From the NCBI GenBank assembly GCA_003956705.1, contig QZCP01000001.1:221346-285345 (forward strand): 64,000 nt of DNA, given 5' to 3'. The position numbers were made by a program, and so were the translations under genes. Origin of the DNA: Brevipalpus yothersi (Eukaryota > Arthropoda > Arachnida > Trombidiformes > Tenuipalpidae). A model generated the notes under the pieces. That model was not told the DNA's origin. It did not search any database and saw only the letters and a list, made by a program, of their open reading frames with translations. Below are positions 33,061 through 45,117 of the stretch, piece after piece; the stretch's first letter is position 1; every line of letters begins with the position of its first letter.

Positions 33061-33546
33061 AGGCTACCTCTAACTTGGCCCATGTAAGCAATTAAGATGA
33101 ATATTGAGAGGATAATTGCCCAATACTTTCAGTATCAATCTTTTCATCCTTCCTTTATCAGAGGAGATTAGCATACACTCAGCTCTCCACTCTTTTTTTC
33201 TCTTTCGCTTCTTCGCTCTCTATCTCGTCCGAAAAAGACTCTTGGGAAATATATTTTTGAACAAAATTGAATATTATTTTTCGATGAAATTTTTTACAAT
33301 GATATTTGATAACTATAATTATGATGATGGAGATAAAAAAGAATCACAATGATGATCAAAAGCCTCATCCTGTGTGTTGACTCATCCCTCCACCAGTCTT
33401 GATGGGGGTGTTCCTTCCACTCACTCAGTGTGTGCTCAGGGGAATCGAAGCCCGTGATCACCATTAGGGGCCTCCTAATGGTGAAGACAGTCGAGAACAA
33501 ATTAAAGTTCATGGTTGCTCGATTTGGTCGCGAGTTTTTCAAGTCT

Positions 33547-36500
33547 TCACACAAAAGATGTATACCCGGGCAATGGAGCGCGACTTCCTGCCATATTGTT
33601 GATGATTATTCGTCCACCGTTGAGATTCACGGTAGGACAGTCCAATTCACGTTCATCTATCGCTGTCAGAGAAACTGCTGAATGATAACTTGGTGGTGCT
33701 GGTCCTGGAGCTGGAGGAGGAGGCCTAGTAGGCATCTTAGAGGATCGCGATGAAGATTCACCACTGCTTGAGGTGCTTGCAATTGCAACGCCATGCTTCC
33801 AAGAGGCCTGATTCCTGCCCAAAGAATGGCTATAGTTCACATTGGCGTAGTAGTTAACGAAATGGTTCACTTCATCATGCTCCGAATCTGATTCAGGGCC
33901 GCTACTACTGAGTTCACTAGGCTTTTCTGTTACACTATCACCTATGCTTCCATAAAGGTTAACGTCTTTAATATCGTCATCTACTTCATCATCGTCAGAG
34001 TAAGTGATGGAGCCTGGAGATGGACGAGGTGGACATTTTGCAGCGGCCATGCTATGAGAGTTAAGTACACTGTTGCTTCGACTTCTGTGATGACTGCGGC
34101 TCAAAGTGTTGTGTCTCAACTCAAATCCTGATGCGTATGGATTGTGAAGATTGTCTTCGAGACCAAAATCATTCTCACTTAAATCATTTTGAGATTCACT
34201 CTTTTTCGCCTCTTTCCTATACTTATAAGCTGTGTTGCAGATACATATTCCAGCGAAAAGAAGGATGATGACAATCGCTGTTAATGAAGCAGCGCCTGTA
34301 ATGAACCAATCCTCAAAGTAGAATGGCAGGCCAGGTTTAATGGTCAATTGTTTTGGTGTGACGATGATGAGATTAGAGGCAACTGCACCATTCTCACTAG
34401 GTATCGAAGGTTCACTAACGCCAAACTTGTTGATGGCCATTATTCGAAAAGTGTAACGAGAAGATGCTTTGAGATTAGCAAAGCTGAGATCATAACTCTC
34501 TTGAGGTCCTTTGAACAATTCTTGAACTGGATACCAATCACCAGATGAATCACCACCCGATAAATGTTGCCCCTCGATCAAGTAACCCAATATTCCACCA
34601 TAATCAGGATTTTTCCATCTCAAACGAACCGAAGTGAGAGTTTGATAAAAAGTGAAATGGGTAACTGGAGGAGGGGAGCCGGGTTGTGGTCCTGTGGTTA
34701 CATTACCGACTTGCTCAGGTCCCATACCAACCGATGTTTTTGCTCTCACCTTGAATCTACAGGTGATGTATTCCTTCAAATTGTTTACTAAAAGATAATT
34801 TTCAGTCACGGTTTGTTTCACTTGCTTGCTGAAATCACCCTGTGGAATGAAAGTTTCATACACCACATAATAGCCGATTAGGATACCATTTGATTTGAGA
34901 GGAGGATCCCAATATACACGCAAGCTACTCATGGTGATATTAGTGAATTTTAGCGGGCCAACTTTATCGGGTAGATCTTCTTTAGTGGTGACGCTGATCG
35001 GTGCAGAGCGCGGCCCATCACCGGCAGGATTGAAGGCTGAGATTTGAACAAAATAGGTCGTAAACATTTCCAGCTCAAGAAGAACAAAAGATCTTAATGT
35101 ATTGGGAACTATATCCATGTTTTCCTTATAAGTTTCCGATTCACCGTTCTCATTTGATGAAGATAAGGATTTGTTAGCTTTTGCTTTTGGTGCCAACCAA
35201 TAAAATATTTTATAGCCCAATATTTGACCGTTTTGTTTGTCGTTTTCAGGTGGAAGCCAGGTAACATTCACTTCAGTCGAAGAAAGAGGAATGGCTTTAA
35301 CCTCAAGAGGTGGACCGCTGGGCACAGCTTCGCCGACATAAACCATTTTAGTCTTGCTACTTGGTCCATCACCTTGCGAATTGAACGGAATAACTTTGAT
35401 TTCATATTGATGATCTCGTTCAAGATTTTCAATAGATACTCCAGTCACAGTGGGACCTTGCACATAAGTGGACGGACAATGAGTTTGCGGGACTGAAGGA
35501 GAAACCAAACAATATTGTACACGATAACCAGCTCCCCTCTCATCTCCATTCCATTCTTTTATCGGCTGCCACTTGACTGAGATTGCAGTTGGACTGTACG
35601 GTGAGATGGTAACTCCAGTTACTGAGCTATCCGGTGGAGCTGGAAGCGTGAGAATGGATGGACTCTCGGGGCTCCATGATGAATCTCCTATATCATTAGT
35701 AGCTCGAATTCGAAATTGATAAGTGGTGAAGGGTTTCAAGCCTGTGACCGTGTAAGAATTTAATGAGGGATCTATTCGTTGAGAATGAGAGGTCCAGGGA
35801 CCGCCTTGAGAAGATACTTGGACAACATAGTAGCGGAGAGGAGCTAGCCCATCGCTTCCAGGCTTCCAGCTGAAAGTTACTTGGCGTGAGCTTATCTGGG
35901 AAGAGCTAATATAGGGCATGGACGGATGGGTAGGAAGCTCACGATTGTTGGTTGTGTAAACTAACGCATTAGCAGGTTTACCCCAACCTTCTCCTGTTTT
36001 GGCTGTAACGCTAAACAGATAATAAGTATTTGGTTTTAGGCCGGTCACTTTATAAGTACGATCAGTTGATGCGAGTTCGTGAGAAATATCTGAATAAGTA
36101 TCGTTGACACTTTTATTATAGGTGACTTTGTACGCTAATATCTCTCCATTCGGCTCTTCGGGAATGTCCCAAACGATGCGAGCTGTAGTGAAAGTGACAT
36201 CAGGAAACGATATGTTGGAAGGAGCACCAGGCACATCTTGTAGAGTTTGCATGGAATGCACCGGACTGTAAACTCCATCACCAAGATGAGTGAATGCACA
36301 GACAGAAATAGCATACACAGTATATTTCTTAAGCTCAGTGAGAGTTGCTGTTCTTGTCTCGTTTCCCTCGATTTTCTTCAACTCAGCCAATTCATCTGGC
36401 CTCTGAGCTCGATATTTGATCTTGTAGCCTTGAATGATTCCATTGCGATGTTTCCGAGGTATTTTCGACCATTCAACCAAAATAGTCGTAGATGAGGTTG

Positions 36501-39207
36501 CAGTAACTTTAACTTCCTTCGGACCAGCTGAAGGAGTTGCTTCGGACGTTGTTTGAGAAACTGTCTTGCTTCCATTGCTAGAGCCAACATCATTAAGTGC
36601 AAAAACCTGCACTGCATAAGTTGTGAATTCTTCTAATCCAGTTATCGTGTATGAATGTGCGTGATAATCACCGGATACATGCCATTTCCTACTTCCTTTC
36701 TCACCGTTGATTTCGAGGGTTTCATTGTCTCTTCCATCGTTACGTTGATCTTCATCTTGGTCATAATTGCTCTTATCACTAGCTCCCGACCCAATTACTG
36801 ACGTGCTACTGTTAACAGAGAGCAAGGCAGGTAGCCCTGACTGTTTATCTCTCCTTGTCTCATACCATGTAATATTATAGCCTCTAGGTTGTCCATGCCA
36901 AGACTCGGGGGGAAGAGGAGTCCATCTTACACGAAGGCTGGTTGAGTTCAGCGAACGAAGAGTTACATTCAATGGAGGATGAGCGGGAGGCGCTTGGAGA
37001 GTTTGAAAATGAGGGGAGGGCTCGGATGCTTCTATACTGCGGCCGACGATGTTCACAGGTATCAAGCGAAGGCGATATTCAGTGTAAGGGTGTAAATTTT
37101 TGACATTGATGGCGTTAAGATGGGTATTGTTGATTGATTCAAAAATAGGTGTCCAACTTGCGTTACGCAGTTTAAAAAGTTGTGCCTCCACAATCCATTT
37201 GCTTATTGAAGCATTGCCATTAAAACCAGGAGTAAATTGAAGAACAACGGAGAATGGGCCAATATTTGAGATCGCTAAACGTGTGGGTGGTTGTGGTAAA
37301 ACGGGTGGTATACTGGTCTTAATGATCATCGAACGCACTGGCCCAGCTCCTACCGAGGTCCAAGCGTTAATTTCAAACATATACGGTGTAACCGGTTTGA
37401 GATTGGTGATGAGAGTTTGAGTAGTGTTGGCAGTGTAATTTGACACAGTCCATTGGTCTCTTGGTGTATCAGCAACGTAATGCTTGAGAGTATATCCTAC
37501 CAATCGGCCATTAGGATGAGACGGTGGAGTCCAGCCAAATTCTACGCTTTTGTCCCATAAATTCCAGTATCTCAAATCACTTATCTCGCCTGGAAGATCT
37601 TCATCCGTTTTTATAGGAATAGCTGGATCATTTGCTGGACCGTCTCCAGCGTTGGTATAACACAAGACGGTGATCAAATAGTCAGTGTATGGCTGTAGAT
37701 CAGAGATGTTGGCAGAGAGAGCTCGCTCTGGAAAATGTTGCGGATCAGCATGAATCTCCTTGTGGAGAGTGCCATTAGTAAAAGTTGCTCTCAACTTGTA
37801 GCCCTGATTGAAACCATTGATCAGTTGAGGATCTGGGGGATACCAGGACACCTCAATCATGCGCGACCCAATTGGACGAGCAGAAACTTGATTGGGTGAC
37901 GAAGCTGGACGATCTTCTTTAGTTCTAACACATACACTACCACTGAATGCACCGACACCCATCTCATTATATGCGGCAACTTGAATTTCATAATTTTGCC
38001 ACACAATCAAATCGTCCAGATGGAAGGAAAGTTGAGCTGGATTAGAGACATTCCGATGGTTCCAGGGAGTTTCAGTGTATCGGGCAAGTTTATATCTTAT
38101 TATGTAGCCCAATAGACGTCCATTGTGTGCTTCTTCGGGAGGAGGCTGCCATTGGATCTTGATCGCTGTACTTGACCGAGCAGCTCCAACAACCCCAATC
38201 GGAGGCTCACTTGGGGGTTGAGCAGGTAAAGTGACAGGAGGTGTTGAGGGGCTGCTGGGCTGACCTTCTCCTACAGAGTTGACCGCACTCACACGAAACT
38301 GGTAAGTCATTGCTGGCCGTAAGTTTTGGACAAGATAAAAATTTTGCGTATGAGAGATGTTAGCTTTTGCAATTTTCCAGCCATGAATATCGGCACTATG
38401 ATAATTGAAATCATCAAAGCTTTCACTGTCCGCTGATGTCGATTTGACACGGCTGTAAACAATAAATCGAAGAATTTTGCTGTTCCCATCAAAACTTGGC
38501 GTCCAGCTAATGTTAACAAAGCCTCCCTTGACGTTCAATTCGGCTTTCACATCAATCGGAGGATGGGGTAATTCAATGAGATCTAATCGAGCTATTCCCG
38601 TATCGTCACCAGCGGTTGATAAGACAAGACACCTATAAGTGCCTACATCAGTATTTCGTGCTTGCTCAATCCTTAATGTACCATCGGCAAGAATTTGAAC
38701 CCTACCAGAAGGTTTGCTTAAGATTTCAATTTCTTTCTTACCATCGTTAAAAAACCATTTCATCGTATAAGTGACCGTAGGATCATGTCTTACTCCGCAA
38801 TGAATTTCCGCTGTATTACTGAGAATAACTTTAACATTCTGGGGAGGATCATTAATACGAGTTCTGATCATAGACCCCAGATCGGGCGGTCTATTAGTAG
38901 TTTCTTGAGCCACTATCACTGGTGTCATTGTGGCCAGAGCCATTCCGAGCACCATGAATAAGTAAGGTATCATAGGTTTTACAGAGATCTTTGAAAGAAA
39001 GGATGAGGATGAAGATGAAGATGGAAAAGATGATAATGATGATGATGGAGAGTATTTACAGTGGCGATGATGATGATTGAGATGAGTAGTTGAGATTAAT
39101 GAAGGCAGAGAAGATTCAGAGGAGGATGAATCTGAGGAGGATGAGGAGGAGGAAGATGTAGCTGCCGCTAAGCAGCGATCACAGAGCGTGGATTTAAGAT
39201 CAAACAT
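33547..39207 (-). CDS. sdk: Sidekick-type synaptic cell-adhesion protein, short form
   Basis: Single uninterrupted frame of 1,886 aa. After a Ser-rich leader, a hydrophobic signal or anchor segment lies at about 79-100 (PYLFMVLGMALATMTPVIVA). Then come one C2-type Ig domain (about 123-212, paired Cys 137/193), thirteen FN3 domains, one transmembrane helix (about 1636-1658) and a cytoplasmic tail of about 230 residues. The tail ends in the PDZ-binding GYTSFV, matching the SFV ending of Sidekick. The FN3 count of 13 also matches Sidekick, but known Sidekicks have six Ig domains, so Ig1-5 are absent here. No Ig-like coding was seen upstream to 41 kb; alternative distal exons outside the window cannot be excluded. 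The lack of any intron in 5.7 kb contrasts with the neighbouring genes. Confidence 0.9.
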   Translation of the reverse strand: MFDLKSTLCDRCLAAATSSSSSSSSDSSSSESSLPSLISTTHLNHHHRHCKYSPSSSLSSFPSSSSSSSFLSKISVKPMIPYLFMVLGMALATMTPVIVAQETTNRPPDLGSMIRTRINDPPQNVKVILSNTAEIHCGVRHDPTVTYTMKWFFNDGKKEIEILSKPSGRVQILADGTLRIEQARNTDVGTYRCLVLSTAGDDTGIARLDLIELPHPPIDVKAELNVKGGFVNISWTPSFDGNSKILRFIVYSRVKSTSADSESFDDFNYHSADIHGWKIAKANISHTQNFYLVQNLRPAMTYQFRVSAVNSVGEGQPSSPSTPPVTLPAQPPSEPPIGVVGAARSSTAIKIQWQPPPEEAHNGRLLGYIIRYKLARYTETPWNHRNVSNPAQLSFHLDDLIVWQNYEIQVAAYNEMGVGAFSGSVCVRTKEDRPASSPNQVSARPIGSRMIEVSWYPPDPQLINGFNQGYKLRATFTNGTLHKEIHADPQHFPERALSANISDLQPYTDYLITVLCYTNAGDGPANDPAIPIKTDEDLPGEISDLRYWNLWDKSVEFGWTPPSHPNGRLVGYTLKHYVADTPRDQWTVSNYTANTTQTLITNLKPVTPYMFEINAWTSVGAGPVRSMIIKTSIPPVLPQPPTRLAISNIGPFSVVLQFTPGFNGNASISKWIVEAQLFKLRNASWTPIFESINNTHLNAINVKNLHPYTEYRLRLIPVNIVGRSIEASEPSPHFQTLQAPPAHPPLNVTLRSLNSTSLRVRWTPLPPESWHGQPRGYNITWYETRRDKQSGLPALLSVNSSTSVIGSGASDKSNYDQDEDQRNDGRDNETLEINGEKGSRKWHVSGDYHAHSYTITGLEEFTTYAVQVFALNDVGSSNGSKTVSQTTSEATPSAGPKEVKVTATSSTTILVEWSKIPRKHRNGIIQGYKIKYRAQRPDELAELKKIEGNETRTATLTELKKYTVYAISVCAFTHLGDGVYSPVHSMQTLQDVPGAPSNISFPDVTFTTARIVWDIPEEPNGEILAYKVTYNKSVNDTYSDISHELASTDRTYKVTGLKPNTYYLFSVTAKTGEGWGKPANALVYTTNNRELPTHPSMPYISSSQISSRQVTFSWKPGSDGLAPLRYYVVQVSSQGGPWTSHSQRIDPSLNSYTVTGLKPFTTYQFRIRATNDIGDSSWSPESPSILTLPAPPDSSVTGVTISPYSPTAISVKWQPIKEWNGDERGAGYRVQYCLVSPSVPQTHCPSTYVQGPTVTGVSIENLERDHQYEIKVIPFNSQGDGPSSKTKMVYVGEAVPSGPPLEVKAIPLSSTEVNVTWLPPENDKQNGQILGYKIFYWLAPKAKANKSLSSSNENGESETYKENMDIVPNTLRSFVLLELEMFTTYFVQISAFNPAGDGPRSAPISVTTKEDLPDKVGPLKFTNITMSSLRVYWDPPLKSNGILIGYYVVYETFIPQGDFSKQVKQTVTENYLLVNNLKEYITCRFKVRAKTSVGMGPEQVGNVTTGPQPGSPPPVTHFTFYQTLTSVRLRWKNPDYGGILGYLIEGQHLSGGDSSGDWYPVQELFKGPQESYDLSFANLKASSRYTFRIMAINKFGVSEPSIPSENGAVASNLIIVTPKQLTIKPGLPFYFEDWFITGAASLTAIVIILLFAGICICNTAYKYRKEAKKSESQNDLSENDFGLEDNLHNPYASGFELRHNTLSRSHHRSRSNSVLNSHSMAAAKCPPRPSPGSITYSDDDEVDDDIKDVNLYGSIGDSVTEKPSELSSSGPESDSEHDEVNHFVNYYANVNYSHSLGRNQASWKHGVAIASTSSSGESSSRSSKMPTRPPPPAPGPAPPSYHSAVSLTAIDERELDCPTVNLNGGRIIINNMAGSRAPLPGYTSFV

Positions 39208-41086
39208 GTTGGATGATGCGAATTTTTTCTTTTTTCTCAGACGCACTCACGATTAAAGATGAATTACAATCATTATGGTATGATAATAATAGTAATAACC
39301 GGTTGGTTGGGTTAGAATGGCGAAAAAATAAACAGTAGTAGGAAACGACGGATAAGTTGACGGTCACAGTGAAAATTTGGTGACAATTTTCAAGCGTCGA
39401 AGATCACACACACCACAATAAGTTGACTTCACACAGAAGCTTGTTTAGTTGCATTAAATGGTAATAAATAAATAGAACTACAAAAAGGAATACAACTTCC
39501 GCGGGTCAATGAAAAGAGTTCAATTTCTTTCCAAAGCTAGATAATATGGTTTGGTGCAAACCATTTATCGTATCAATCATAAATATAATTGTGTGATGAT
39601 TCACAGTTGAAAAGTTTCACAAACATTGGCAGTATATTACACTGGGCTTCATAGGATTTGACTTGTGGATAGAGAGAATGTTCATTTTCCTGAAAACGTG
39701 TATCACCCAACAAAATAAATTATTCAACTTCTTGTTTTTGGCTAGCTTCGATATCCGATAAATTATTTGGAATGTATTAATTTGGCCAGCCAAATGAAGA
39801 CAAGAAAAAAAGGAAAGATAAGGTTGGTAAAGTTATTCACTAACAAGAACTGGACCACGCTCAAGCAGCCACACCAGTTTAAACGACTATCAAGTCAACT
39901 TATGTCAGTGATTCAAGATTAAGGTGTAGATAACACATGATGCCGAACAGGAGCTCACATTATTCCTTAAATTCTTTCACCTTATTTGATTGATTATCAA
40001 TATGAAGGAAACTATCCACAATCAGAAGAACATATGAGTATGTATATTTTCAAAACTTCCGCAACAATCACAGTCTTTGTGTTGATCACCCCCCAGTGTC
40101 GGCCATACTCCAGAGAGAGAAAGAGAGAAGAAAAGAGAGAGAGAGAGAAAGAAAGGCAAACAGGGTAGACAGCTGTTGCAATTGGACAAATAATTAATCT
40201 ATAGCAGGATACCACTGAACACTTATCATATCAATTTGATGCATGGATATTCCATGAATACAATATTGAATAAAAATATTGGCAATAGTTGCCACTTTTC
40301 CACCAAACAAAAGGCACTCAATTTGAAGCCCAAAAGAGTCCAACCCAAGTTCTATGAGATGAGATCGTTGGAATGGCTAACAAGAAAGAGAGAGAGAGAA
40401 AAAGAGAGAGAAAAAGTTGAAACAAGTTTTGGCCTCCGTTCTCAAGGCTTGCTGGCGGTCTCAGGCGGAATAGTCGATAAGTTCTAGAGCACTTTAAATT
40501 TTATCTAAATTTTTTTGCCACTTTTTGGCTCCCAAAAGAAAGTGTTCAGAACTTTTCGAATCTGTTAGATAGACTTCATTCATTCACTTTACTTAGAGTA
40601 GACTAGATTAGAGTTGGCTGTTATTTTTATTCATATCAAGTTGTGACATGAACATTTACCTCGAGCGAGGGAGTTTTCTCCCACTTATGTTCTTCAAATA
40701 TGACCATTTCCTACCTTTTTCACCTTTATCTCCATCGTTAGTGAGAGTCATTTGATGAGGAATCAACTCTTACTTACTGTTTATCCATTCATCAGAGAAA
40801 CCCCTCGATACAACTGGAATCTGTTAGTTTTATGAAAAATGACATTGATTGATATCAGCACATCAAGAGATAAAAGATAAGAGATCATCTTTCGTGGAGA
40901 TTCCTTTGGTTATCGAAGAAGATACAGATCATTATCTCGATTATTGTAGATAGAAATGATAAGTTAGTTAGCGAGAGTAATTTTGCTTTACTCATCAATT
41001 AAGGCACAATTACAAATTGAGTTTTGGCTTTCAACTAGAACTTTGAAGCTCATAGAAAACTACATTGTATTATGGTTCAAATGTGA
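39208..41086. other. intergenic upstream of sdk, no gene recognised
   Basis: AT-rich, with GA-rich patches near 40,110-40,150 and 40,385-40,415. Checked for missing Ig-domain exons of Sidekick on the minus strand; none recognised. Probably holds the sdk promoter and the SHMT 3' UTR. Confidence 0.45.
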
Positions 41087-43369
41087 TCAATGGTCATCGA
41101 AACCAGGCATTGGAAATTGACTTGCCCACTTATTGACTTTTTGCTTAAGAGCTTGAATCTCTTGTTTAGTTTGCTCATCACTTTTTATAAAGTTCTTGAA
41201 ATCGGTAACAGTTTTTCCTACGAAAAAAGAGATGAAAAGGTGAGAAAAAATTCCATGTAAGCTCAATCATAAAGCTAAACTCACCAGCTTTAGGCTTGAC
41301 ACGAAGCGCTATGTTAACACCTTCGTCAATGAACTCAACGACTTTCTCAAAGTCTTGTTCCTTGAAGTTTCGAGTGGTCAAGGCAGGAGCACCAAGTCTC
41401 AAACCACCGGGCACAAAAGCTGACTTATCTCCTGGGCAAGTATTCTTGTTACCAACAATATCACAGTCATTCAGAACAGCTTCAACTCTGGCTCCGTCGA
41501 GTTTCTTCGATCGAAGATCAACTAATACCAAATGAGTATCTGTGCCACCACTGACAAGAGAGTATCCTCGCTTCATTAGAGCATCAGCCATAGCTTTAGT
41601 GTTCTTTAGAACTTGTTCACAGTATTGTCGGAATAGTGGACTCTGAGCTTCGTGCAAGGCAACAGCGACAGCCGCAATAGCATGGTTATGGGGTCCGCCT
41701 GATAGAAAAATTGGTAAAGAAAATTCAATTTAGACAAACCTCGTTCAGTCATCGAAAAACCATCAGAACTGATGATTTGAGCTCACCTTGAAGACTTGGA
41801 AACACTGCAGCGTTAATTTTTTGCTCATAGTCGTACATAATCTTTTTACCATCTTTATCAATACTTTTTACTCCTATTCGATAGAAGATCAGACCAGATC
41901 GTGCTCCTCTTAGAGTTTTGTGAGTAGTGGTAGTAACAATATCAGCGTAATCGAATGGAGAAGGAATGACACCTGAGGCAACTAGTCCACTTATGTGGGC
42001 CATATCAGCCAGTAAAATGGCTTTATTTTCATCACAGATTTGTCGGAATCTCTTGTAATCAAGAAGACGAGAGTAGGCAGAAGTTCCAGCAATGATAAGC
42101 TTGGGTCTGAAAAGTTTCGCAAGATGCTCAAGTTTATCATAGTCTATGAGACCAGTAGAAGGGTCAAGCTTGTAGCCCATAGATTCAAAATAAATCGAAG
42201 TAGCTGAAACTCTTTTCTGGTCGCTCATAAATCCATGAGTAAGACTGAAAGCGGAGATAGAGAGGGGGAAGATATGTTACTACAGATCTCAATTCAATAG
42301 TGGATTCAACTCACTGTCCACCATCATAAAGGTCAAGACCCATAATACGGTCATGTGGCTGGAGGACTGCAGTGTAGGCAGCGAAATTGGCAGGTGAACC
42401 AGATAGAGGTTGAACATTGACACCCCATTTTTCAGGATCCAAATTGAATGCCTTCAAAGCTCGCTGTTGACACAGGATCTCAATTTCATCGATAACCTCA
42501 GTTCCTCCATAGTATCTGCGTCCAGGATAACCCTCAGAATACTTATTATTTAGACATGAGCCAAGTGCTTCCAGGCAAGCTAAACTTGCAAAGTTCTAGA
42601 AGAAAGATTACAGAACGAGATTATTGCTCTGGAATTAATAAACTTATCAAGGAAGAGATAGGCCCAAGAAGTTAGAAACTTCATTTTCAATTCCAGATGT
42701 CAACTTGATTGATTGTTTGCCTAAATAAGGTGAACACTGACCGTTAGTGATCATGTGGTCAACAGTTAAAGAAGTTGTTTTTATAGTTAACATAAACTTA
42801 TACAGCATATTGTACAATGTTTAAGAACAGAATAGGATCTCGTTAATCAAATGGAATGGAATGGTCATCAAACTCACCTCAGAGGCAATCAATTCTAAGC
42901 CTTCCTTTTGTCGTTGTTTTTCTTTCTGTATCAAGCTCCAAATTTGTGGATCTGATTTAGCTAATGGCTCGGTTCCTGTCCACATCTTTCTTATGGCACA
43001 AACGTATGCTGATGTTGAAGTTAAACTCTTATTTTTCAACAACTGTAGAAAACAGAACAAGAGTAAAATGATATGAGCAACAATTTACTAATTTACTGAG
43101 CGACAATCAAATGATAAATCAGTGGAAAAAGAAAAAAAAGTGGATCAGGAAGCAGACAAAACAGTTCAACTGTAAAAACTGGCTTATTAGCGGGAGCAAA
43201 AGTTGGTCTTTATCGGATCGGACTTTGGTGAGTAAATGAAGATGGTGAGAACACATCAAAATAGATAGAAGACAGAGCGAGAGAGAGAAAGAGAGATGAA
43301 GAGAGAGGGAAAGTGATCAAGTAGTTAACGGTTTTCACTTACACTGGTTATTAATCGTTCTCCTCGCAT
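41087..43369 (-). CDS. Shmt: serine hydroxymethyltransferase
   Basis: PLP enzyme converting serine and tetrahydrofolate to glycine and methylene-THF. Exons 43369-43343, 43042-42878, 42595-42315, 42244-41787, 41698-41285 and 41217-41087 give 491 aa with all phases consistent. Marks are QRQKEGLELIASEN, CLNNKYSEGYPGRRYYGGTE, DGGHLTHGFMSDQKRVSATS, the PLP-lysine motif VTTTTHKTLRGARSGL, GGLRLGAPALTTR and the C-terminal FPMPGFDDH. The 9-codon first exon plus the start of exon 2 form a basic, Ser/Thr-rich leader (MRGERLITS, LLKNKSLTSTSAY), likely a mitochondrial targeting peptide. An internal Met in MWTGTEPLAKSD would give a cytosolic form. Both compartments could therefore be served from one gene. 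Confidence 0.94.
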
Positions 43370-43944
43370 CGTTTTTCAGTTCTTCTCTCTTTCCCAAAGT
43401 CTCATAAAAAGCGCAAGTGGATCCACATCCCACATCGGCGAGAAAAACAGATCATCATCATCAACATCATCATCATCAGCTTTATCAATTGGTGAGGCAG
43501 TATCAATCGAGCATTACTTTGTTTGTTCATCGCTTGATCATTCCTTTATCTTGTATGATAAAACATTCGGATTGAATTGATTAGATTGCCCTAATAAAAG
43601 TCCGGCATGGTAACTTTACGGTATGGTAGAGGAGCACTTTGTCAGAGAGAGATGTAGCATGTTGTTCTCTTATCTATTGACTTCAACACACTTGACATGG
43701 TGTTATCATGAGGAGATCAGATTGATTTGAGTGGTTTATTTGCTCACATGTGAATTTCGAAATCTTTAACCTGCAAATTCCGACAATTGTGTGATTTTTT
43801 TCGGTCAAAATTTGCCGATTCTGCAGCTTAAAAGAAATCTTGAGCCATTTTATGTCTTGATTTGTACTTACATCAATATCGATGTGTAAGATCAGGTAGA
43901 CTGAAGAAAATATGGCAATCATCGTCACGAAAAACGATTCAATG
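43370..43944. other. SHMT upstream/intergenic region
   Basis: Between the SHMT start and the AHCYL 3' duplicated block. A short GA-rich stretch occurs near 43,275-43,310, just inside the first SHMT intron; no other feature recognised. Confidence 0.4.
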
Positions 43945-45117
43945 TAATGATACAGATTTTTAATAATAAGCAAAATTGATCTAATCACTCAGCAAAAAAG
44001 AAAGTTCATCAGGAGCAATTCTTTCGAAAACACTAGCAAGGGCCTCGAAAACATGGACTAGCAAGTACTGAACTTTATTATTCAAACTCGACACTTTCGA
44101 CAGCGTGCAAGCGCACTGAAAAAAAGTAACGGTTCAGAGCTCCCTTTCGAATATTTTGCAGAACTTTCCCCGTAAACGTAGATTTATCATGTTTCCAAAA
44201 TGAAGCATCAGAGAAATCAGATGCTTTGCTTTATCATATCAATCTCATCGATATTATCGACACCATCAATCTCATCAATCTTATCAAATCAGATACAACT
44301 TGTGGACAACTTTACTGACATTCTTTTCGGTGCATCAGAACTATCCGATTAGTTAGCGATGGAAAAATTTCCAATGATTGATTTTAATTTTACACTCTTT
44401 CCTAAAGCTATGGCTAAAGTTCTGATGAACGTTCGTAAAAAAATTAGCAATAAACTTGTGAGTTGATGAGGAAATCACTATGAATTATCACATGAAGCTA
44501 TCTCAATCAATAATCATCGATTCAATTACGGATCATATTGAGGTAAGCTCGAGAGTCTCTCGCGCTAAAGATTATCTACACTGACTTATGAATGATAAAT
44601 TCGTATTGAACATGAAAGATTTGACCTCTGTGAGGAAAAAAATTTTTGTTCGAACATTTTCAACCGAAATATTGATTTATTTCAGAGATTTTTAGTTTCC
44701 TATGACATTCGCGATGATAAAAACAACTATATCAATGGATCTAGAAGAATTTTGCCAGTACATAGAGAGATTAAGTCGAAAATTTTACTTAGTCAGTGTA
44801 TGGATTGTGACCGAGTCATTTCAAAATTGTTCCATTGTCGTGGTTCAGTAATGACGACTGGTAAATTGACCTAGACATTGAAGCATTGAGTGAAGTTTCC
44901 TGATTTTTCATATAACTATGATTGAGAAAGATATTATCACAGAAAGAATTAATTCATGTGGACTGATCCAAGAATTTGCTCTAAATAGACCCAATTGAGT
45001 CTCAGATTCTCCTTCCTTAGATTCTTTCCTCATTTAAACAAACACTTTCCACCAGACAATCCAATGGAAACAAGGAATGATTGAGGGAAGTGATTCACAT
45101 AAGATAGAGAAGCCACA
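43945..45117 (-). other. AHCYL 3' UTR and downstream region, source of the 28-29 kb duplication
   Basis: Non-coding DNA after the AHCYL stop codon, duplicated at about 28,205-29,115. The block 44,785-45,140 is almost identical in the two copies, while sequence further downstream carries many substitutions and indels. Confidence 0.7.
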
